DNA of 64,000 bases. It comes from CAIZQW01 sp942493055. GTDB lineage: Bacteria > Verrucomicrobiota > Kiritimatiellia > RFP12 > UBA1067. A program made the position numbers and the translations under genes. Every line of letters begins with the position of its first letter. Position 1 is the first letter of the stretch. This document shows, piece by piece, positions 34,834 to 43,951 of this stretch. The notes beneath the pieces were generated by a model that worked only from the letters and a program-made list of their open reading frames with translations, was not told the DNA's origin and did not search any database. Location: positions 4,092,001 through 4,156,000 of the forward strand of contig OW818680.1 in the NCBI GenBank assembly GCA_942493055.1. Reading direction: 5' to 3'.

Positions 34834-35540
34834 ACAATACAAACGCACTCCATTTTGATTTTCTCCTGGATTCTGAACGTTTCAGTTCGAGTCCCTTGCG
34901 GTTACGTTTCATTGTGCCTGTCCTGGGGTTGCTCTGCCTGCTGGCGCCCCTGGCTGTGTGGCTGCAGGAATCCTCGCAGGTGGAGGGGATCGCTTCAAAA
35001 AAACAGCTCCTTGAGACGGAGATAGCCCAGTTGAAAGCGAGTCATGAAGGGGTCTTGAAGGAGATGGCCGAGGAGAAGGAGATCCAGGCGCAGCTCAAGC
35101 AGCTCGGGTTCTATCGGAACTCAAAGTGTCTGGTCGGGGCGACGCTGGCCGGCCTGACCAATTGCGTGTCGAGCCGTATACAGTTAACCAGGCTCGAACT
35201 CCAGACGAAGATGCCCCCTCCTTTGTTCAGTGGCCCTCAAGTGCGTCCGGCGAACGCCATGGAGTTGTCGAAGCTCTGCCCGACAAACCTAATGGATGTT
35301 GTGACGCTCCGGTTCTCCGGACGCTCGATTCAGACCGGCGGAAACCCCGTCGAGGTGAATCGCTTTTTGCAGGCCCTTCAAGGAAACGCGTTCGCATCCT
35401 TGATCAGCCCGGCGCGGAAACCGAAAGTCACCTTCCAGGAAGAGGCCTCTTCTTTCGCATCTCGCCAGGGGAACGCGCCCTCACAAGAGACCGTCTCCTT
35501 TGAAATAACGTATGAATGCTTGCCTCGGAGGTTTGAATGA
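34830..35540 (+). CDS. pilN: PilN-like inner-membrane pilus protein
   Basis: 236 residues. The N-terminus HFDFLLDSERF resembles the INLLP-type PilM-binding tail only loosely. A transmembrane helix at about 28-46 (IVPVLGLLCLLAPLAVWL) is followed by a coiled coil (QLLETEIAQLKASHEGVLKE) and an alpha/beta domain, the PilN plan. The gene overlaps pilM and pilO by 4 bp on each side, so strict translational coupling is likely. Assignment rests on order and layout more than on motifs. Confidence 0.75.
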   Translation: MNNTNALHFDFLLDSERFSSSPLRLRFIVPVLGLLCLLAPLAVWLQESSQVEGIASKKQLLETEIAQLKASHEGVLKEMAEEKEIQAQLKQLGFYRNSKCLVGATLAGLTNCVSSRIQLTRLELQTKMPPPLFSGPQVRPANAMELSKLCPTNLMDVVTLRFSGRSIQTGGNPVEVNRFLQALQGNAFASLISPARKPKVTFQEEASSFASRQGNAPSQETVSFEITYECLPRRFE

Positions 35541-36172
35541 GCCTATCCGTTGACTCTCTAAAAAAGATTTCAAAACCGCTGCTCTTCTCCTTTGCTGTGA
35601 CGGGGATCTCCATGCTGGGCGGAATCGCGGTCATCGCCTTTTTGATTCTCCCGGTGCGTGCGCGCAGTGTCATGGTGCGCAGTGAGGTCAGTGGCTTGGA
35701 GCTGACGCTGGCGAAAATGAAGGCTGACATCAAGTGCATGGGTGAGGTCACGAAGCGGACAGCGCTGATCCGGGCGGAATTGGAACAGGTGATCAAGACA
35801 GGGATCCTGAAACCGGAAGAGCTTTCGAATTCCATGCGAATGGGGGCGAAATCGCTGCTGACGCCGCTTGCGCAGAAGGCCGATTTTAACCTGGAGAACG
35901 TGAAAGAGTCCCCCTCAATCCTGTTGCGCCTGCCCACGCCGGCCCCGAATACGATCTATGCGAGACAGCCGATCGAGTGCATCGGCCAGGGCTCCTTCCT
36001 GGAGATTATGAGCTTCATCCAGGAAACGGAAGAAACCTACCCCTTGACAATTCTTTCTGGATTGGTTATCCTTTCACAACCGCAGACACCAGAGTGTCAT
36101 AAGGCGGTCATCACGTTTGAGTGGCCAGTGAAACATGAATGGTTGCAATCAGGCCCCGCAGGTCAGAAATAA
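35537..36172 (+). CDS. pilO: PilO-like inner-membrane pilus protein
   Basis: 211 residues with one N-terminal transmembrane helix (LLFSFAVTGISMLGGIAVIA, about 14-36), a short coiled coil and a ferredoxin-like C-terminal half (PIECIGQGSFLEIMSFIQE is the typical PilO strand-helix). It would pair with PilN. The start overlaps pilN by 4 bp, and the PilP-like gene follows after 15 bp. Confidence 0.75.
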   Translation: MSLSVDSLKKISKPLLFSFAVTGISMLGGIAVIAFLILPVRARSVMVRSEVSGLELTLAKMKADIKCMGEVTKRTALIRAELEQVIKTGILKPEELSNSMRMGAKSLLTPLAQKADFNLENVKESPSILLRLPTPAPNTIYARQPIECIGQGSFLEIMSFIQETEETYPLTILSGLVILSQPQTPECHKAVITFEWPVKHEWLQSGPAGQK

Positions 36173-36187
36173 AAGAAAGGGGGGACG

Positions 36188-36595
36188 ATGATGAAGCTGA
36201 ACAAGATGGTCATGTGCGGAGGGTTTTGTGTGGCCCTCGCCTGGGCTTTCACGTCACTTGCACGTGACCCCTTCTTTCCGATCGGATATGAACTCAAGAA
36301 GGATCTGCCGCCCGTCGTCACTCCCCCAGCCGTCATTGACGTTCCTGTGAGTCAGCCTCCCAAGCAGAAGCCAAGAGAGATCACCTCCGAGGACTGGGAT
36401 GCAGCACGTAAGCTTTTACAGATGACTGGCTTTGCAGTCGCCGGGGACCGGCAGGTTGTTTTGATCAACGGAAAGTCATATCGCATTGGAGACAAAATTT
36501 CAATCACGTACCAACGGGTTGTTTTTACGTGGCGTGTCGATATCCCTGCGGAGCGCAAATTGAATCTTGTACCCGTGGAAGCGGTGCGATTGTAA
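36188..36595 (+). CDS. PilP-like periplasmic pilus protein
   Basis: 135 residues. A hydrophobic signal (MVMCGGFCVALAWAFTSLA) is followed by a proline-rich linker and a small beta domain (AGDRQVVLINGKSYRIGDKI) typical of PilP/GspC HR domains, which dock PilNO to the secretin. The usual lipobox Cys is not obvious. Two adjacent ATGs (36188, 36191) follow a GGGGGG run; the second has better spacing. Position between pilO and pilQ supports the call. Confidence 0.75.
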   Translation: MMKLNKMVMCGGFCVALAWAFTSLARDPFFPIGYELKKDLPPVVTPPAVIDVPVSQPPKQKPREITSEDWDAARKLLQMTGFAVAGDRQVVLINGKSYRIGDKISITYQRVVFTWRVDIPAERKLNLVPVEAVRL

Positions 36596-36676
36596 TCCCG
36601 GACAATTGGGCTTGTTCGAGACGAGGGTTGTGTAGAATGGTTAACAAAGGGTGTAAAACCTAAAAAGGAGTAAGCG

Positions 36677-38497
36677 ATGAATAAGATGAATTCAAGTGGT
36701 TACTGTGTATTAGCCAGTCTTTTTTTTGCTAGTACGACATGTCTGATGGCTCAGGAAGCAGTCCAGGTTATTGAGACGGAGAAACCGAAGGAGGTTACCG
36801 TTAACATTACGGCCACACCGGTGACACCCGCCACGCCCGCAAAGGCCCTGGGTGTTGAAGTGCCGATCACGTTGACCTTCGACAATACGCCGCTCCTCGA
36901 TGTGATTAAGGCGTTCCGTGACACGACGGGCGCTAATCTCGTCACAACAGGAACCAATCTGAACACAGTCGCGATCAGCATGCGTCTGGATAACGTGCCC
37001 TGGAAGCAGGGTCTTGATTCGATCTTGATCCCCCAAGGCCTGGAAGCGGTTGAACAGCCTGCGGGAACCGGGATCTATCTCATCCGAAACAAATCAACCG
37101 ATATTCCTAAGTTCACGAAGGCGTTTAAGCTCTCCTTTGCGCGTGCAGCGGATATTGCTCAGCTCTTTAAGACGACCTTCGACCTGTCCATGCCGCTTCC
37201 AACAGGGCCTGCCCCTGTCGGCGCCGCCATCAATGGCACGGTTTCGGCATTTCCCTCCGCCAATACCGTGATTGTGACAGCAACGCAGCAACAACTGGAC
37301 GAATGCGAAAAGGTCCTGGCGCAAATCGATGTGCAGCGTCCCCAAGTCTATATCGAGGCTCGCTTTATCGAACTCTCGGCAAGCGCGAGTCGCGAATTAG
37401 GACTCAAATGGAATGGTTTGGGCGGAGACGGGTGGGGCGTCAGTTTTGACGGTGCCTCCTTTGGTGCCAGCCATTCCCGGAATCGCGACAACACCCGGAC
37501 CAGCACACGGGGACGGACAGGCTCTGCTACCTCCACAAGCTCAGACCATTTCGAGAATGCCATTCGTGATATCATTACAGATGACACCGCTTCTTCAGAA
37601 GTGAACACAGGGAATACAGTCGCGAACACGTTTACGGAACTCCGGGAGCAGACCTTCTCGGGCTCGCTCTCCGCCGATGCGTTCTCCCTTGCGCTGAATG
37701 CCTTTGAGAGTTTGGATGATGTAGCGTGGTTCTCCAATCCGAGGGTGATTATTGGGAATGAAGAGCAGGCGACCATTGACATGACAGTGAAGGAACCTAA
37801 CGTGACCGTCCGCTCAACCCGCACAGGCGTGAATATGGATCAGTTGGATATCACCACGGAACTGGCCATCATTCCTGGCAAGAACGAATTGAATGTCGGC
37901 GAAGCATTCTTTAGTTACGGCATTACCCTGAAGGTCACACCGCGTGTCAGCCCCACGGGTTTGATCACGGTGGTCATCGAGCCGGCCATCAGCAGCAAGA
38001 TCGGGACATACGAGATCACGGACGACAAGAGCATACCGCTGCCGAGGTATCCGATCATCGATGTGAAGCGCATCAATACGACCTTCACGATGAATGATGG
38101 CTATACAGCCGTGATCGGCGGCTTGACCAGGACTAAAGAGAATTCGGTGGACTCCGGCATACCCTATCTGCGGCGGATTCCTTTTCTGGGTGAGTATCTG
38201 TTTGGACAGAAGAGCCGAACGAAAGAGCAAACAGAAATCATTGTGTTTGTCACGGTCGGCATTACTGAGCCTGCGACCATGAAGCGGGACGCGGGATTGC
38301 CCAAGAACGCTGTTCTGGGTCGCGAGTACGTTACAGGTTCGCGCAAGGAGCCCGGCGATCGTACGAGGACTGATTTGCTCGGCCTGACCATGGCCCCGGT
38401 TGACAAGGAAGAGAAGGGTGAAACGAGAACAGAAGAAGAGATCAATAAAGCAACCGAGAATGTGAAGCCTGATGCTGCTCCTGTGCCAGCTCCATAA
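36677..38497 (+). CDS. pilQ: Type IV pilus secretin PilQ
   Basis: 606 residues. Signal peptide to about 25. An STN-like domain (TLTFDNTPLLDVIKAFRDTT, about 68-140) is followed by a secretin N domain (FARAADIAQLFKTTF) and the secretin barrel from about 225. NPRVIIGNEEQATID near 355 and PYLRRIPFLGEYLFGQKSR near 495 are hallmark secretin motifs. A Ser/Thr-rich loop at 270-320 extends the barrel gate. The tail 560-606 is acidic and Pro/Ala-ended. It forms the outer-membrane pore for the pilus. An RBS (AAAGGAG) is 9 bases before the ATG. Confidence 0.94.
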   Translation: MNKMNSSGYCVLASLFFASTTCLMAQEAVQVIETEKPKEVTVNITATPVTPATPAKALGVEVPITLTFDNTPLLDVIKAFRDTTGANLVTTGTNLNTVAISMRLDNVPWKQGLDSILIPQGLEAVEQPAGTGIYLIRNKSTDIPKFTKAFKLSFARAADIAQLFKTTFDLSMPLPTGPAPVGAAINGTVSAFPSANTVIVTATQQQLDECEKVLAQIDVQRPQVYIEARFIELSASASRELGLKWNGLGGDGWGVSFDGASFGASHSRNRDNTRTSTRGRTGSATSTSSDHFENAIRDIITDDTASSEVNTGNTVANTFTELREQTFSGSLSADAFSLALNAFESLDDVAWFSNPRVIIGNEEQATIDMTVKEPNVTVRSTRTGVNMDQLDITTELAIIPGKNELNVGEAFFSYGITLKVTPRVSPTGLITVVIEPAISSKIGTYEITDDKSIPLPRYPIIDVKRINTTFTMNDGYTAVIGGLTRTKENSVDSGIPYLRRIPFLGEYLFGQKSRTKEQTEIIVFVTVGITEPATMKRDAGLPKNAVLGREYVTGSRKEPGDRTRTDLLGLTMAPVDKEEKGETRTEEEINKATENVKPDAAPVPAP

Positions 38498-38510
38498 GTC
38501 TAGAATGAAA

Positions 38511-38546
38511 AGAGGGAGGCGCTGAACAGCCCTCTCTCTCTTTTTA
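38511..38546 (+). terminator. Probable terminator after pilQ
   Basis: AGAGGG (38511-38516) pairs with CCCTCT (38530-38535), followed by CTCTCTTTTT. The stem is short and the loop is 13 bases, so readthrough is possible. Confidence 0.6.
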
Positions 38547-38581
38547 CATGCTCATTGAACGTTAAACGTTAGGAGTCTGCA

Positions 38582-41500
38582 ATGAATTGGAAACATACGT
38601 TATTAGTGGGTGGGATGTTTTTGTCCGCCCTCTCGCTACAGGCCGCGACCTATTATGTTGCGACAACGGGTAGTGACAGCACAGGCGACGGCTCAAGTGT
38701 ACTGCCCTATCAGACGATCCAGACCGCTGTGAATCAAGCGGTTGCCGGTGATCTCATCCTGGTTGCCCCCGGCACCTACCAGACCGGCGAGGGAACAACC
38801 CCGGCCGCCTCCGGTAAATCGCGTGTTGTCATCGCTAAGAATGTGACGGTGCGCAGCACGCAGGGTGCTCAACAAACCATCATCCGTGGCAGAAAAAACA
38901 GTGAAGAGCTTCCGTACGGCCCGAATTCGGTGCGCTGCGTCTATATGACCGCAGGCGCGCTGGATGGTTTTACCTTGCTCGACGGGTACGCTGATGCCAG
39001 CTCTTCGCCGCTCTATGCACCGGACAGCCCGATCATTAATGGCGGCGGTGTCTGCGTCCCGATGGGCAACCGCACCCCGCAGATTAATAACTGCATTATT
39101 ACCGGATGCAGCGCGTATCGCGGCGCCGGCGCCTATTGGGGCACCTTGAATAACTGCACGGTTGTTTACAACAAGTCAAATACAGCAAATTGCGGCGGCG
39201 GTGTCTGGAGCAGTGCGGTCAACAACTCGATCGTCAGGTTCAATCAACTAGACGATTTCTCGCTTCCGGACAATACAGTAGATACGTCGATCTTTAAGTT
39301 TTGCTGCTTATCCGCGCTCCCGCTGCAAACCACGCACGGTGCGGTCCGTGACGGCGGCGGCAATATCACGGCTGACCCTGCATTCATCACGGGAACATTT
39401 ATTCCCTCCCGCAGCTCGCCGTGTGTGGATAGGGGTGCCAATATCTACGCCAGCGGGGAACGGGATGCCGCTGGCATGGCTCGCATTATCGGGGGCTCTG
39501 TGGATATCGGTGCGTATGAAGCCAATTTCATGCCCTATCAGTTGACGGTTGTCAACGGGAGCGGCAGCGGGATCTATACCAATGGCGATGTTGTCGCGAT
39601 TTCGACCACCAATGCCGTTTCGGAGTGGATGACCTTTATCGGCTGGACAGGGGATACGAACACCGTGGAAAATACGATGCTCAGCTCAACGACCCTGGTG
39701 ATGCCCGCGAGCGCCATTACCGTGACCGCCAATTACCTGACTGACCCCATCGATCAGATCATCAGCGAAGTCCTCGGTGTGCCGCTACCCATTGCGACCT
39801 CCAATGTGACCGTCTTCTCCGTCAACCCCGCAGTCCCTTCAGTGGCACTTGGCCCTGTCGCAGACGGCGATGTGGCCTTCTTTGAAACCGTGTATACGAA
39901 TGCAGGAACCGTTGTCTTCTCCTGGAACGTCAGTTCCGAAGAGGGCTGGGATTTCCTCAGCTTCTATGTGGACGATGTCCTCCAGACGCAGATCTCTGGC
40001 GAGGTCTCAGGCGTGGTGACCCAATTTGTTGCAGGCGTTGGCCCGCACAACCTCAAATGGGAATACAGCAAGGACGACTGGCTGGGCTCCTGGGCAGGTG
40101 ACGACACCGGTGAAGTCGGACCGATTGCCTGGATCCCGGATGACCTCTCAACAGAGCTGGCCGTGCCCGGACCGCTTGCGCCGCCCTCCTTCCTGCAGGC
40201 CGGCGATCCGCTCCCCTTCCCGTATGGCTTCCAGGCTTGCTTCCTCGACCGGAATCCGCCAGCAGGCGCTGTCGGAGCCCTGGCAGTACGCCTGGGCGGG
40301 CTCAGCGGCACCACGCCGCTTGTCGCCAATGGCCAGACCACGGAAACCCAGGTCTTGCTGAATGGCGCAGGGACCCTCTCGTTCCGCTGCTACACAGCCT
40401 GTCAGACGGGTGACAAGATCGTCTGTAACGTGGACGGTGTGGAGAAGTTTTCGATGACGGGAGACAAGACGCGCTTGGGTGTGGCGGGCTGGACAAATGT
40501 GGTGATCGAGATGCTGGATCCGACATCACATGTGGTCCGCTGGGCTTATATCAAGGATGGAAACGGCTGGACCGCGCAGGATGCCGCCTGGGTTGACAGC
40601 GTCACCTGGACGCGCACGACCTGCATCTTGACGGTCCAGGACGGCTCCGGAAGCGGAACCTATTTTATCGGCGATATTGTCACCATCGTCGCTACCAATG
40701 TCACCCCGCTCCAAGTGTTTGAAAAGTGGACGGGCGATGTCGCGAACGTCACAGATGTCAATAGCATGACCACGACGGTCTTCATGGCCGCAGACACAGT
40801 GGTGGCCGCCAACTACAAGGTGAAATACGCGCTGACCGTCAATAACGGAACAGGCGATGGCACCTACTTCAGCGGCCAGGTGGTGCCGGTTGTGGCCACC
40901 ATTCCTGCGGGGATGGTCTTTGACGCCTGGAGCGGCGACACGGAGTATCTTGACGACCCGCTGCGCGGGGACACCCTGCTCACCATGCCCAATCGTGATG
41001 TGACCATCACCGCTGTCGTGAAGGTGGCGCCTTATCACGTCTCCGTGGTCAATGGATGGAATGCCGGGTCGCTTCCGAATCCCGCGCATGAAGGCTATGG
41101 CGAGCCCCAGGACGGCTATCCGCCTGGCGCTGCCGTACGCATTGTGGCGAACCCTGCCCCGCTCTGGAAGACCTTTGACGGGTGGACGGCCTCCCCGGAT
41201 GTGCCCATCAATGTTGCGAACGCGGAGGTCACCTGGTTCACGATGCCGGCGAGCAGCGTGGCCCTGACCGCCAACTATCGCGATCAGACCGAGGCGGAAA
41301 AACTGGCTGCGGCCCTGACCATCCGCGGTCAGCCCTTTACGGTTGATTCCTACTCCGCAAATGGAATCGTGGCGCTCTCTTCCGGCGGTGTCCGTTACAA
41401 CGATCCGGTTGTGAAGTTCGGCGGTCCCTCGGTCGGGCCTGGACAGAGTGTCGTTCTCAACACCGCCAGTTTCACAGGTGATGGCATCCTGCTCTTCTGG

Positions 41501-42850
41501 TGGCGCGGTGACACGGAGGCAGACGCGGATGGCATTGCGCTGGAGGTCAATGGCGTGCCGGTCTCCCCGATCCTCTCCGAAAAGACCACGAACAGTGTTG
41601 ACCAGACGACCTGGTACCTGAACGCCTATCCAGTGACGGCGGCTGTCTGGATGACCCTCCGTTATTCGCGTGACGATTCCTACATGGTGCACGATAACTT
41701 CATGCTAATCGATCGCGTGACGTGGATTCCGATGGAACTCGTGGATGCCCTGGATGCCCAGGACATTCCCAATATCAATCAGGAGTTCGATCCCTGTTTC
41801 ATCCGCCATCCAAAGGAGGATAAAGGCCTTCACACCTTCTCCGGCGAGGATGGCGGTGTCCGTTGGGATACGACGGAGAGCGCCGTCAAGATTGGCAACT
41901 TCGGCTACGTCACCAACAACCAGCTCGCGCAGGTCGGCTTTGTCTTTAACCAATATTTCTTTAAGCCAGCAGGCGGGATCTATACGTTTGAATGGCAGAC
42001 CAAGAGCGAGTCGGAATATGATCGCCTGGAACTCATGCTCGATCTGATTCCGACGAACTGGATCAGCGGCAAGAATACAGGCTGGGTCTCAAATACCTTT
42101 GTCCTGAAAAAAGGCTATACGCGTCCTGCCGAATCCCCGATCACGGATTCCAATGTGACGTGGCCAGTCTTTAACTTCCGCTACACCAAGGATTATGACC
42201 AGAGTTTTCTGGATGATTGCGGCTGGGTTCGCGGCGCCACGTGGTACCCGACCTATAACCTGAACATCACGGGCGGCACCAATACGATGCTGGTCTTCCC
42301 AGATGCTCAGTTTGCCACCAATCCGGATATCTTGTCAGAAGCGGTCAAGGGCGTCATACCGTCAGGGACGCTTGTCACGATTCTTGCTGATCCGGCTCCG
42401 AGCGGCATGGTTTTCGCTGCGTGGTCCGGGCAACTCGGCGGCATCGTGGATCCCGGGGATCCCAGTCAGACCTTTACGATGCCGGAACAGGATATCGTTT
42501 TGACAGCGACCTACACGGCTGCGTCAGACCCGATCGCCGTGAAACCTCAGATCATGACCTTTACACTCAGCGACACGGTTGTGAAGCCGAGCCAGGCCGG
42601 TCTGTTTACAGCCATGGCCCTCGCCACCTCCAAGTCGATCGGCATGACCTTTGAGGGCGCATCCGTTGCGAACTACGAGGTGGAGTGGAGCCCATCCCTG
42701 GCTGGCCAGGACTGTGTGTGGACCGTTATACCGTTCACCTCGGTTGAAGTCTTGGGGAGCGCACCGGACGGCTTTAGCATCTGGAGAATCCAGGCGACAG
42801 CCCCGTCTGACGCGCAGCAGGGATTCTTCCGTCTGAAGCGAAAAGAATAG
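38582..42850 (+). CDS. Very large secreted protein: beta-helix plus InlB-type repeats
   Basis: 1422 residues. Signal peptide ends near 21 (LSALSLQAA). Residues 22-310 form a right-handed beta-helix: YYVATTGSDSTGDGS, then AVAGDLILVAPGTYQTG and IGAYEANF, as in choice-of-anchor Q proteins. Four or more InlB-like units follow (LTVVNGSGSGIYTNGDVV near 321; LTVQDGSGSGTYFIGD near 683; LTVNNGTGDGTYFSGQ near 755; later one at 1226). Between them are sandwich-like domains with W and D rich strands (WEYSKDDWLGSWAGDD). No sortase or PEP-CTERM signal is seen. It sits between pilQ and pilT, so an adhesin linked with the pilus is plausible but unproven. Confidence 0.85.
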   Translation: MNWKHTLLVGGMFLSALSLQAATYYVATTGSDSTGDGSSVLPYQTIQTAVNQAVAGDLILVAPGTYQTGEGTTPAASGKSRVVIAKNVTVRSTQGAQQTIIRGRKNSEELPYGPNSVRCVYMTAGALDGFTLLDGYADASSSPLYAPDSPIINGGGVCVPMGNRTPQINNCIITGCSAYRGAGAYWGTLNNCTVVYNKSNTANCGGGVWSSAVNNSIVRFNQLDDFSLPDNTVDTSIFKFCCLSALPLQTTHGAVRDGGGNITADPAFITGTFIPSRSSPCVDRGANIYASGERDAAGMARIIGGSVDIGAYEANFMPYQLTVVNGSGSGIYTNGDVVAISTTNAVSEWMTFIGWTGDTNTVENTMLSSTTLVMPASAITVTANYLTDPIDQIISEVLGVPLPIATSNVTVFSVNPAVPSVALGPVADGDVAFFETVYTNAGTVVFSWNVSSEEGWDFLSFYVDDVLQTQISGEVSGVVTQFVAGVGPHNLKWEYSKDDWLGSWAGDDTGEVGPIAWIPDDLSTELAVPGPLAPPSFLQAGDPLPFPYGFQACFLDRNPPAGAVGALAVRLGGLSGTTPLVANGQTTETQVLLNGAGTLSFRCYTACQTGDKIVCNVDGVEKFSMTGDKTRLGVAGWTNVVIEMLDPTSHVVRWAYIKDGNGWTAQDAAWVDSVTWTRTTCILTVQDGSGSGTYFIGDIVTIVATNVTPLQVFEKWTGDVANVTDVNSMTTTVFMAADTVVAANYKVKYALTVNNGTGDGTYFSGQVVPVVATIPAGMVFDAWSGDTEYLDDPLRGDTLLTMPNRDVTITAVVKVAPYHVSVVNGWNAGSLPNPAHEGYGEPQDGYPPGAAVRIVANPAPLWKTFDGWTASPDVPINVANAEVTWFTMPASSVALTANYRDQTEAEKLAAALTIRGQPFTVDSYSANGIVALSSGGVRYNDPVVKFGGPSVGPGQSVVLNTASFTGDGILLFWWRGDTEADADGIALEVNGVPVSPILSEKTTNSVDQTTWYLNAYPVTAAVWMTLRYSRDDSYMVHDNFMLIDRVTWIPMELVDALDAQDIPNINQEFDPCFIRHPKEDKGLHTFSGEDGGVRWDTTESAVKIGNFGYVTNNQLAQVGFVFNQYFFKPAGGIYTFEWQTKSESEYDRLELMLDLIPTNWISGKNTGWVSNTFVLKKGYTRPAESPITDSNVTWPVFNFRYTKDYDQSFLDDCGWVRGATWYPTYNLNITGGTNTMLVFPDAQFATNPDILSEAVKGVIPSGTLVTILADPAPSGMVFAAWSGQLGGIVDPGDPSQTFTMPEQDIVLTATYTAASDPIAVKPQIMTFTLSDTVVKPSQAGLFTAMALATSKSIGMTFEGASVANYEVEWSPSLAGQDCVWTVIPFTSVEVLGSAPDGFSIWRIQATAPSDAQQGFFRLKRKE

Positions 42851-42861
42851 GAACTGAACAA

Positions 42862-43947
42862 ATGGCAGGTATAGATCGTTTTCTGATGAAGTTAGTCTCC
42901 ATGAGTGGAAGCGATTTGCACCTTTATGCAAAACGTGTCCCGCATGTCCGTATCCATGGTATTATTCAGGCATTAGAAGGAGAGCCGGTCGTCAGCAGTG
43001 ACCAGGTGTTAGGCTTGCTGAAGGACATCTTTCCCCCGAAGAACTTCGAGGAGCTTGGACAGACCAAGGATACGGACTGCGCATACAGCATTGAAGGACT
43101 TGCACGTTTTCGTGTGAATGGCTTCCGGGATATGAATGGCTATGGTACCGTCATTCGTGTGATCCCGGATAAGATTCCCACCTTCGAGCAACTCTGCCTG
43201 CCGCCTATCATTAAAGATTTCTGCATGCTGTCCAAGGGCTTGGTGGTGGTCACAGGACCGACGGGTTCCGGAAAATCAACAACGCTTTCGGCCATGATTG
43301 ACTTCATCAATCGTCACCGGACCGAACACATTATCACCATTGAAGATCCGATTGAATTTGTGCACATACCCGTCAAGTGCGCGATCAATCAGCGCGAAGT
43401 CCATCGGGATACGCAAAGTTTTGCGCGCGCCTTGCGCGCCGCCTTGCGCGAAGACCCCGACATTGTGCTCGTGGGCGAAATTCGTGACTTGGAAACCATG
43501 GAAATCGCGATTGAAACCGCAGAAACCGGACACGTTGTCTTTGCGACCTTGCATACCAACAGTGCGGCTGCAACCGTTGAACGTATCATTGATAAATTTC
43601 CTGCCAATCGCCAGAATCAGATCCGTTCCATGTTGGCGGACTCGCTGAAGGGTGTCGTTGCGCAGACGCTGTGCCGCAGAATCACGGGCGGACGCATCGC
43701 GGCCTTTGAGGTCCTCGTCGTCAATACTCCCGTGGCCGCGTTGATCCGCGAAGGAAAAACGCACATGCTGCCCTCCATCATCCAGACCAGTAAAAATATC
43801 GGGATGCAGAACTTCTGCGATGAACTCACGCGCTTAACACTCATGAAGCAGATCTCGCCGGAGGAGGCCTATATCAAGGCGGTTGACAAGGCTGAAATCG
43901 ATACGAAGTTCAAGCTGGCCGGTATCCACTATAAGAAGGACTACTAA
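42862..43947 (+). CDS. pilT: Pilus retraction ATPase PilT
   Basis: 361 residues. Walker A GPTGSGKS at 132-139, Asp box ITIEDPIEFVH, Walker B VLVGEIRDLE, and His box HVVFATLHTNSA are all present. The PilT C-terminal signature AIRNLIRE appears as VAALIREGK. No tetracysteine motif, unlike PilB. PilT disassembles the pilus to drive twitching. It lies 11 bp after the giant secreted protein gene and so probably shares its transcript, which is unusual. Confidence 0.95.
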   Translation: MAGIDRFLMKLVSMSGSDLHLYAKRVPHVRIHGIIQALEGEPVVSSDQVLGLLKDIFPPKNFEELGQTKDTDCAYSIEGLARFRVNGFRDMNGYGTVIRVIPDKIPTFEQLCLPPIIKDFCMLSKGLVVVTGPTGSGKSTTLSAMIDFINRHRTEHIITIEDPIEFVHIPVKCAINQREVHRDTQSFARALRAALREDPDIVLVGEIRDLETMEIAIETAETGHVVFATLHTNSAAATVERIIDKFPANRQNQIRSMLADSLKGVVAQTLCRRITGGRIAAFEVLVVNTPVAALIREGKTHMLPSIIQTSKNIGMQNFCDELTRLTLMKQISPEEAYIKAVDKAEIDTKFKLAGIHYKKDY

Positions 43948-43951
43948 TGCT

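Noticed and set aside
40526..41692. 388-codon minus-strand frame inside the giant secreted protein gene
   Set aside because: Composition is rich in His, Arg and Gly as expected from the reverse of a GC-rich repeat gene; no motif.
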